A DNA stretch of 64,000 bases from Geothrix sp. (GTDB lineage: Bacteria; Acidobacteriota; Holophagae; Holophagales; Holophagaceae), in assembly GCF_020622065.1 (NCBI RefSeq), contig NZ_JAHRYQ010000002.1, forward strand, positions 170,232 to 234,231. Reading direction: 5' to 3'. The notes beneath the pieces were generated by a model that saw only the letters and a list, made by a program, of their open reading frames with translations, was not told the origin of the DNA and searched no databases. Below, piece by piece: positions 58,997-64,000 of the stretch (positions are counted from its first letter, which is position 1; each line of letters opens with the position of its first letter). Position numbers and translations under genes: made by a program.

Positions 58997-59157
58997 AGCC
59001 CGGGGCAATCGCTCCTATCCTTATGGACCTGCTGGGGTTTTGGAACCCGCAAGCTGGACAGGCCCCCTCCCGGAACGCATATTGGGGCGTGCTTGGTTTC
59101 CCCGGCACCCGCCCCGTCCCATGCGCTGCATCGGTTCCAGAGGAGGGTGCCTTGTGA

Positions 59158-59181
59158 GCTTCACGGCCTCTGCCGTGAAGC
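59158..59181 (+). promoter_or_regulatory. Perfect hairpin just upstream of malic enzyme
   Basis: Ten-base perfect arms GCTTCACGGC-CTCT-GCCGTGAAGC, ending 30 bases before the malic enzyme ATG. No T run follows, so a 5' leader structure is more likely than a terminator of the broken SDR gene. The rest of the 215-base gap (58997-59211) shows no gene. Confidence 0.45.
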
Positions 59182-59211
59182 GGCTGGTCATCCACCCAGG
59201 GAGGCATCCGC

Positions 59212-60969
59212 ATGGAACGCTACGGCCAAAAGCTCGAACCCAGTGGCAGGAAGCGGGTGAATGTGCCCTTCCGGGGCGTACGCCTCCTGCGGAATCCCAT
59301 GTACACCAAGGGCACCGCCTTCACCCAGGAGGAGCGCCTGGCCCTCGGCCTCGAAGGCTTGCTGCCCCACGCCGTCACCACCCTCGACCAGCAGGCCCGG
59401 CGGGTCTATGCCAGCATCCAGTGCAAGCCCGATCCCCTGGAGAAGTACATCGGCCTGGCAGCTCTGCAAGATCGCAATGAGCACCTGTTCTACCGGGTCC
59501 TGATCGACCACATCCAGGAGTTCCTCCCCATCGTCTACACGCCCACAGTGGGCCGGGCCTGCCAGGAATTCAGCCACATCTTCCGACGGGCCCGGGGCAT
59601 CTGGATCACGCCGGAGCACCGCGGTCACATCGCCGAGGTGCTCCGGAACGCGCCCTTCGAGGACATCCGGCTGATCGTCGTCACGGACAACGAGCGCATC
59701 CTGGGCCTCGGCGACCAGGGCGTGGGTGGCATGGGCATCCCCATCGGGAAGCTCGCGCTCTACACGGCGGCGGCGGGCATCCCGCCCTGGCAGACCCTGC
59801 CCGTGAGCCTGGATGTGGGCACGGACAACCTCGACCTGCTGGAGGACGAGTTCTACCTGGGCTGGCGGGCGCCGCGACTCCGGGGCCCGGAATACGACAC
59901 GCTGGTGGACGAGTTCGTCCATGCGGTGAAGCTCTGCTTCCCGAAGGCCCTCCTCCAGTGGGAGGACTTCAAGAAGTTCAACGCCTTCCGCCTGCTCGAG
60001 CGCTACCGAAAAACCCTCACCTCCTTCAACGACGACATCCAGGGCACTGCCGCCGTGGGCGTGGCCGCCCTGATCGCCGGGGCCCGGGCCACGGGGATCC
60101 CCCTCCGCCAGCACCGCATTCTCTTCCTCGGCTCCGGCGCCGCCGGGATCGGCATCGCCCGGCTCATGCGCACGACGCTCCGGCGCGAAGGCCTTGATGG
60201 GGAGGACTTGACTGCGGCCATGGCCAACCTCGATGTCCAGGGCCTCCTCGTGGAGGACGATCCGGGGCTCGATCCCCTCCAGCGGGAGTTCGCCTGGCCG
60301 GTGGACCTGGCTGAGAAGATGGGCCTGGGCCGGGGTCAGAAGCGGGACCTGCTGTCGGTGGTCCGCGCCTTCAAGCCCACCATGTTGATCGGGACCTCGG
60401 GAACCGCAGGGGCCTTCACCGAGGAGGCCATCCGGGAAATGGCCTGCCATGCCGAGCGCCCCATCGTGCTGCCCATGTCGAACCCCACGAGCAAGTGCGA
60501 GGCCAAGCCGAAGGATGTGCTGGCCTGGACGGATGGCCGCGCCCTGGTGGCCACGGGGAGCCCCTTCGACCCGGTGATCCATGCCGGCCGGGAGCATCGC
60601 ATCGGCCAGAGCAACAATGTCTTCGTCTTCCCAGGCGTGGGCCTGGGGATCATGGTCGCCGAGGCCCGGGAGGTGACCGATGGCATGTTCACCGCCGCCG
60701 CCCGGCAGCTCGCGCAGGAGGCCCGCGCCGACGACCTCGAGGCCGGGAGCCTCTTCCCGCCCGCGAGCCGGATCCGCGAGGTGACGGCCCAGGTGGCGGC
60801 GGCCGTGGTCCGCGAGGCCCGCGAAGCGGGCGTGGCGAACCGCATCCTGGAGGACGCCCGGATTCCCGGGGCCATCGCCGAGGCGATGTGGAACCCCGCC
60901 TACCTTCCCGCTGACCCTGCTCCAGTAAGTGCTGCGGAAGCCGACCGCTCGATGCCCGCGCTCGTCTGA
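59212..60969 (+). CDS. maeA: NAD(P)-dependent malic enzyme (long bacterial/eukaryotic-type form)
   Basis: A 585-residue enzyme that oxidatively decarboxylates malate to pyruvate. FRGVRLLRNPMYTKGTAFTQEER start, FLPIVYTPTVGRACQEFS with the catalytic Tyr, VVTDNERILGLGDQGVGGMGIPIGKLALYTAAAGI, metal ligands in DEFV and FNDDIQGTAAV, the dinucleotide motif FLGSGAAGIGIARLM, and MSNPTSKCEAKPKDVLAWTDGRALVATGSPFDPV. Length and order match the SfcA/MaeA group, which mostly prefers NAD. GGGAGG lies eight bases before ATG 59212. Together with acs it suits growth on acetate or C4 acids. Confidence 0.94.
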   Translation: MERYGQKLEPSGRKRVNVPFRGVRLLRNPMYTKGTAFTQEERLALGLEGLLPHAVTTLDQQARRVYASIQCKPDPLEKYIGLAALQDRNEHLFYRVLIDHIQEFLPIVYTPTVGRACQEFSHIFRRARGIWITPEHRGHIAEVLRNAPFEDIRLIVVTDNERILGLGDQGVGGMGIPIGKLALYTAAAGIPPWQTLPVSLDVGTDNLDLLEDEFYLGWRAPRLRGPEYDTLVDEFVHAVKLCFPKALLQWEDFKKFNAFRLLERYRKTLTSFNDDIQGTAAVGVAALIAGARATGIPLRQHRILFLGSGAAGIGIARLMRTTLRREGLDGEDLTAAMANLDVQGLLVEDDPGLDPLQREFAWPVDLAEKMGLGRGQKRDLLSVVRAFKPTMLIGTSGTAGAFTEEAIREMACHAERPIVLPMSNPTSKCEAKPKDVLAWTDGRALVATGSPFDPVIHAGREHRIGQSNNVFVFPGVGLGIMVAEAREVTDGMFTAAARQLAQEARADDLEAGSLFPPASRIREVTAQVAAAVVREAREAGVANRILEDARIPGAIAEAMWNPAYLPADPAPVSAAEADRSMPALV

Positions 60970-60973
60970 GCGA

Positions 60974-61765
60974 TCACGCCCCTTCGAAGGCCCGGAACCG
61001 CGTGCCGTCAGGCACCTCGATCCCGAAGGTCTCCCGGAGGGTGGGGATCACTTCCTCCGGCGTCAGTTCGCGGCCCTCCACGCGGGGGCCGCGAATCTCG
61101 GCGTAGGCGCGGTTGCGGAGGATGCGTCGGACCTCCGGGCCCGGCAGCTGGGCGGTGAGGGTGCGGACGAAGCGGGACTCCGGGTGCGTGGAGGTGTAGT
61201 GGTTCGCCATTTCAAAATCCACGGGGAACTGGGGTTCTGACTGGAAGGCGTAGAGGTCGGTCCAGGCCTCTTCGTGGCGGGACTGGAGCACGCGGAGCCC
61301 GCCCTCCTCGGCCACCCGGTAGGCATTCTGGAACTGGCCGTGCTGCTCACCATCCATGGCCACGGGCCAGAGCAGGCCCTCGCCGCCGAAGCCCACATCG
61401 CAGAGCCAGAAGTCCCCCTCCAGGCGGATCACCAGCAGCATATGGGTGCGGGGCAGCACCCCGGGCGCGCCCAGCCGCACCCGGGCCTCGCAGGGGATGG
61501 CCTCGAAGCCGAGGGTCTTCAGCACGGCGAGGAACAGCGTGTTGTGCTCGAAGCAGTAGCCCCCCCGGCGGCGCCGCACCAACTTGTCCTGGAGCGAGGC
61601 CAGGTCGAGCCGGATGGGCAGGCCCATCTGGATGTCCAGGTTCTCGAAGGGGATGGCGGTGGCGTGGGCGAAGTGGAGGCCACACAGGGTGTCCAGGCGC
61701 GGGGTCGTCTCGCCACCGAACCCGATCCGTTGCAGGTAGGCGTCCAGGTCGAGGTCAGCGGCCAT
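60974..61765 (-). CDS. nat: Arylamine N-acetyltransferase
   Basis: A 263-residue acetyl-CoA:arylamine acetyltransferase. The Cys-His-Asp triad is visible: Cys in RRGGYCFEHN (about residue 70), His in PRTHMLL (about 108), Asp in WLCDVGFGG (about 123). IPFENLDIQMG is the family's N-terminal motif. Some members act in polyketide amide formation. ATG 61765 follows GGGAGG; its start lies inside the end of the DinB gene (11-base overlap), so the two are coupled. Convergent with malic enzyme. Confidence 0.92.
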   Translation of the reverse strand: MAADLDLDAYLQRIGFGGETTPRLDTLCGLHFAHATAIPFENLDIQMGLPIRLDLASLQDKLVRRRRGGYCFEHNTLFLAVLKTLGFEAIPCEARVRLGAPGVLPRTHMLLVIRLEGDFWLCDVGFGGEGLLWPVAMDGEQHGQFQNAYRVAEEGGLRVLQSRHEEAWTDLYAFQSEPQFPVDFEMANHYTSTHPESRFVRTLTAQLPGPEVRRILRNRAYAEIRGPRVEGRELTPEEVIPTLRETFGIEVPDGTRFRAFEGA

Positions 61766-62249
61766 GTCCGGCCTCCCATGCGGCCAGGTTCCGCCGGATC
61801 TGGGCGGCGTGGATCTCCAGGTGCGCCCCGTAGCTGCGGAGCCAGTCATCGGTGCCGTACGGGCCGCTTTGGGTGTGCCGCCCCATGCGCCCCCAGGCTT
61901 CCTCTGGAAGCCCGGCCAGCATGGACGCCGTGTGGGCGCGGACGGCCCCGATCAGGGTCAGGGCCAGCTCCGGATCCGCCGCATGGTAGTCGAACCGTCG
62001 GGCCCAGGCGTTCTCGTCATAGCCCACGATCAGGGGCTCCGACTCCGCCAGCAGGAGGCGGATGCGGATGGCCGCGTAGGTTTCCGAATCCGCGCAGTGG
62101 ATCAGGACCTCCTGGGCGCTCCAACGCCCCTCCCCCGGCCGCCAGATCCGGGCCTCTCTGGGCACCTCCTCCCAGGCCCGCCGGAGGAGGGCGGGCCCCT
62201 CCGCGTAGCGGCGGAGGAAGGATTCCCGGGCAGCAGCGTCGAAGGGCAT
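61755..62249 (-). CDS. DinB-family (DinB_2) putative metal-binding protein
   Basis: A 164-residue four-helix-bundle protein. WRPGEGRWSAQEVLIHCADSETYAAIRIRLLL holds the first His; VGYDENAWARRFDYHAAD and GAHLEIHAAQIRRNL hold further His, giving the three-His metal site of the DinB/YfiT group. Such proteins are often thiol-dependent transferases. ATG 62249 follows GAGG by six bases; a longer open frame into the divergent gap is spurious. Upstream partner of nat. Confidence 0.82.
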   Translation of the reverse strand: MPFDAAARESFLRRYAEGPALLRRAWEEVPREARIWRPGEGRWSAQEVLIHCADSETYAAIRIRLLLAESEPLIVGYDENAWARRFDYHAADPELALTLIGAVRAHTASMLAGLPEEAWGRMGRHTQSGPYGTDDWLRSYGAHLEIHAAQIRRNLAAWEAGHGR

Positions 62250-62314
62250 GGGACACCTCACCCCCAGCATGGCGCGGTGGCGATGAAATTTGGCGCGGGG
62301 GCAGTGAAATTGAA

Positions 62315-62331
62315 GCCTCAATTTGCGAGGC
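62315..62331. promoter_or_regulatory. Short dyad in the dinB-ggt divergent gap
   Basis: GCCTC-AATTTGC-GAGGC in the 118-base gap between divergent genes. Five-base perfect arms only. A direct repeat TGAAATT also occurs nearby (62284-62290 and 62305-62311). Confidence 0.3.
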
Positions 62332-62367
62332 AATCGTGTTTTCATGGGGGCCTCCCCCGGAGGTCCC

Positions 62368-64000
62368 ATGCGCATCCCGACGGCATGCCTCGCCCCATCT
62401 CTGGTCGCCCTGTCCCTGGCGGCCCTGCCCCTGCGGGCCGGCGACCGCGTCACGGGCCGGGCCTTCGCCACGCGCTCCGAAGTGGCGGCCCAGCACGGCA
62501 TGGCCTGCACCAGCCAGGCCCTGGTGACCCAGATTGCCCTGGATGTCCTCAAGCAGGGCGGCTCCGCTGTGGACGCGGCCATCGCCGCGGATGCGGCCCT
62601 GGGCCTCATGGAACCCACGGGCAGCGGCATGGGCGGCGACCTCTACGCCATCGTGTGGGACGCGAAAACCAAGAAGCTGCACGGCCTCAACGCCAGCGGA
62701 CGCTCCCCGAAATCGCTCGGCCTCGAGCACTTCAAGAAGCTGGGCCTCAAGCACATTCCGCCCCACGGCCCCCTGCCCGTGAGCGTGCCGGGCTGCGTGG
62801 ACGGCTGGTTCGAGCTGCACCGGAAATTCGGCAAGCTGCCCATGACCCAGGTGCTGGCGCCCGCCATCCGCTACGCCAAGGAGGGCTTCCCCGTCAGCGA
62901 GCTCATCGCCTACTACTGGGACCGCAGCGTGCCCGTGCTGGGCAAGTACCCGGGCTTCCTCGACACCTTCACGGTGGACGGCAAGCGCGGGCCGAAGAGC
63001 GGCGAAGTCTTCCGCAATCCGCGCCTGGCGAAGACGCTGGAGATCCTCGGGAAAGAAGGCCGCGACGCCTTCTACAAGGGCGAGATCGCCCGCAAGATCG
63101 ACGCCTACATGAAGGCCCAGGGCGGCTTCCTCAGCTACGAGGATCTGGCCGCCCACCATTCGGACTGGGTCGAGCCGGTCAGCGTCACCTACCGCGGCTA
63201 CGAGGTGTGGGAGCTGCCCCCCAACGGCCAGGGCATCGCCGCCCTGCAGATGCTGAACATCCTTGAAGGCTACGACTTCTCGAAGATCCCCTTCGGCAGC
63301 CCTCAGCATGTGCACCTGTTCACCGAAGCCAAGAAGCTGGCCTTCGAGGACCGGGCCAAGTTCTATGCGGACGCCGCCTTCATGAAGGTGCCCCTCTCCT
63401 GGCTGCTCTCGAAGGACTATGCCGCCCAGCGCCGGACCCTCATCGGCGACCGCGCCTCGCGCCGCCTGGAGGCGGGCCACCCGCCCCTGAAGGAAGGCGA
63501 CACGGTCTACCTGACCACCGCCGATGGCGAGGGCAACATGGTGAGCCTCATCCAGAGCAACTACCGCGGCATGGGCAGCGGCATGACGCCCGGCGACCTG
63601 GGCTTCTGCCTCCAGGACCGCGGCGAGCTGTTCAACCTGGAAGAAGGCAATGCCAACACCTACGCGCCGGGCAAGCGCCCCTTCCACACCATCATCCCGG
63701 GCTTCATCACCAAGGACGGCCAGCCCTTCCTCAGCTACGGCGTCATGGGCGGCGAGTTCCAGCCCATCGGCCACGCCCAGATCGTGATGAACATGGTCGA
63801 TTTCGGCATGAACGCCCAGGAGGCCGGCGACGCGCCCCGCATGAGCCACGACGGCTCGCCGGAGCCCACCGGAGAGAAGGGGAAGCTCCCCGGCACCATC
63901 CAGCTGGAGAGCGGCTTCCCCTACGAAACCGTGCGGGAGCTCATGAACCGCGGCCATGGGGTGGGCTGGATGTTCGGGGGCTACGGCGGCTACCAGGCCA
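62368..64000 (+). CDS. ggt: Gamma-glutamyltransferase family protein (3' end outside window)
   Basis: The first 544 residues of an exported gamma-glutamyltranspeptidase-type N-terminal nucleophile hydrolase. Signal peptide RIPTACLAPSLVALSLAALPLRAG. Large-subunit text: AQHGMACTSQALVTQIALDVLKQGGSAVDAAIAADAALG, EPTGSGMGGDLYAIV. The processing site falls at GDTVYLTTADGEGN, where Thr379 aligns with the autocatalytic Thr of E. coli GGT (TTHYSVVD). The small subunit follows (SNYRGMGSGMTPGDLGFCLQDRG, PFHTIIPGF, GGEFQPIGHAQIVMNMVDFGMN). It lacks the TTH triplet, like the YwrD-type branch. GGAGG lies four bases before the ATG. No stop before base 64000. Confidence 0.9.
   Translation, partial: MRIPTACLAPSLVALSLAALPLRAGDRVTGRAFATRSEVAAQHGMACTSQALVTQIALDVLKQGGSAVDAAIAADAALGLMEPTGSGMGGDLYAIVWDAKTKKLHGLNASGRSPKSLGLEHFKKLGLKHIPPHGPLPVSVPGCVDGWFELHRKFGKLPMTQVLAPAIRYAKEGFPVSELIAYYWDRSVPVLGKYPGFLDTFTVDGKRGPKSGEVFRNPRLAKTLEILGKEGRDAFYKGEIARKIDAYMKAQGGFLSYEDLAAHHSDWVEPVSVTYRGYEVWELPPNGQGIAALQMLNILEGYDFSKIPFGSPQHVHLFTEAKKLAFEDRAKFYADAAFMKVPLSWLLSKDYAAQRRTLIGDRASRRLEAGHPPLKEGDTVYLTTADGEGNMVSLIQSNYRGMGSGMTPGDLGFCLQDRGELFNLEEGNANTYAPGKRPFHTIIPGFITKDGQPFLSYGVMGGEFQPIGHAQIVMNMVDFGMNAQEAGDAPRMSHDGSPEPTGEKGKLPGTIQLESGFPYETVRELMNRGHGVGWMFGGYGGYQA

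Noticed and set aside
62017..63957. A 646-codon minus-strand open frame across the gamma-glutamyltransferase gene
   Set aside because: No recognisable domain; the plus-strand gene has a signal peptide, the GGT motifs and a GGAGG site.
1..64000. Prophage, insertion sequence, toxin-antitoxin or defence island
   Set aside because: I looked for transposase, integrase, capsid, restriction, CRISPR-associated and toxin motifs in the translated frames and saw none that could be supported.

Overview
The window is one stretch of a GC-rich (by eye roughly two-thirds G+C), gene-dense chromosome from a Gram-negative bacterium. The Gram-negative reading rests on lpxD (lipid A), lgt, an ampG-type muropeptide permease, a secreted beta-barrel protein ending in Phe, and many Sec-type signal peptides. 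The mix of gene types (SpoIID/LytB protein in a diderm, BlaI/M56 pair, kinase-TPR protein, YebC, HDOD proteins) and the codon usage look most like Acidobacteriota of the Holophaga/Geothrix type. That placement is inference from general familiarity; no 16S or ribosomal protein marker is present. I see no phage, insertion sequence, CRISPR array, integrase or plasmid functions, so this is ordinary chromosomal backbone with several odd genes.

Layout. 1-3.5 kb: end of an ABC-F (uup) gene and two related secreted helical proteins, closed by a strong bidirectional terminator. 3.5-10.6 kb: beta-barrel protein, degenerate Smr protein, PfkB sugar kinase, LysM protein, rsmG, ybeY (with an unusual basic tail), a TPR membrane protein and yebC. 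10.8-19.7 kb: S41 peptidase, M14 peptidase with a small membrane protein, then a translationally coupled trio (Gfo/Idh/MocA oxidoreductase, serine hydrolase, SpoIID/LytB protein) and an unknown gene. 19.7-25.9 kb: single-gene formate dehydrogenase, dCMP deaminase, a secreted unknown, tRNA-Arg(CCU), TatD hydrolase and tcdA. 25.9-32.5 kb: soluble hybrid histidine kinase, ybiT-type ABC-F, and a BlaI/M56 regulator-protease pair whose protease carries two copies of an unrecognised domain. 32.5-42.5 kb: ssb, a class I amidotransferase, a crotonase, a DUF1636-like protein, a Ser/Thr kinase-TPR protein in an apparent operon with a PH-like protein and an orphan transketolase C-terminal subunit, hrpB, and a shortened HpaI-type aldolase.

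42.5-48.1 kb is one same-strand run: GNAT, acpS, cheR, two HDOD proteins, cheB and a FliK-like protein. It holds the adaptation enzymes of a chemosensory pathway without CheA, CheW or a receptor beside them. 48.1-53.9 kb has cell envelope genes (lpxD, lgt, ampG), a RluA-type pseudouridine synthase and a rhodanese-like protein without its cysteine; a 7-base tandem repeat sits between lpxD and lgt. 54-64 kb is metabolic: acs, aldo/keto reductase, ybaK, a short-chain dehydrogenase broken by a one-base shift in a G run, malic enzyme, arylamine N-acetyltransferase, a DinB protein and the start of a gamma-glutamyltransferase cut by the window edge.

Genes are tightly packed, with many ATGA or TGATG stop/start overlaps. 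No gap exceeds about 240 bases. Long open frames on the opposite strand are common and are artefacts of the base composition. The best candidates for new biology are the M56 protease with the duplicated domain, the HDOD pair between cheR and cheB, ybeY with AT-hook-like tail motifs, the heptanucleotide repeat upstream of lpxD/lgt, and the kinase with a greatly lengthened activation segment.
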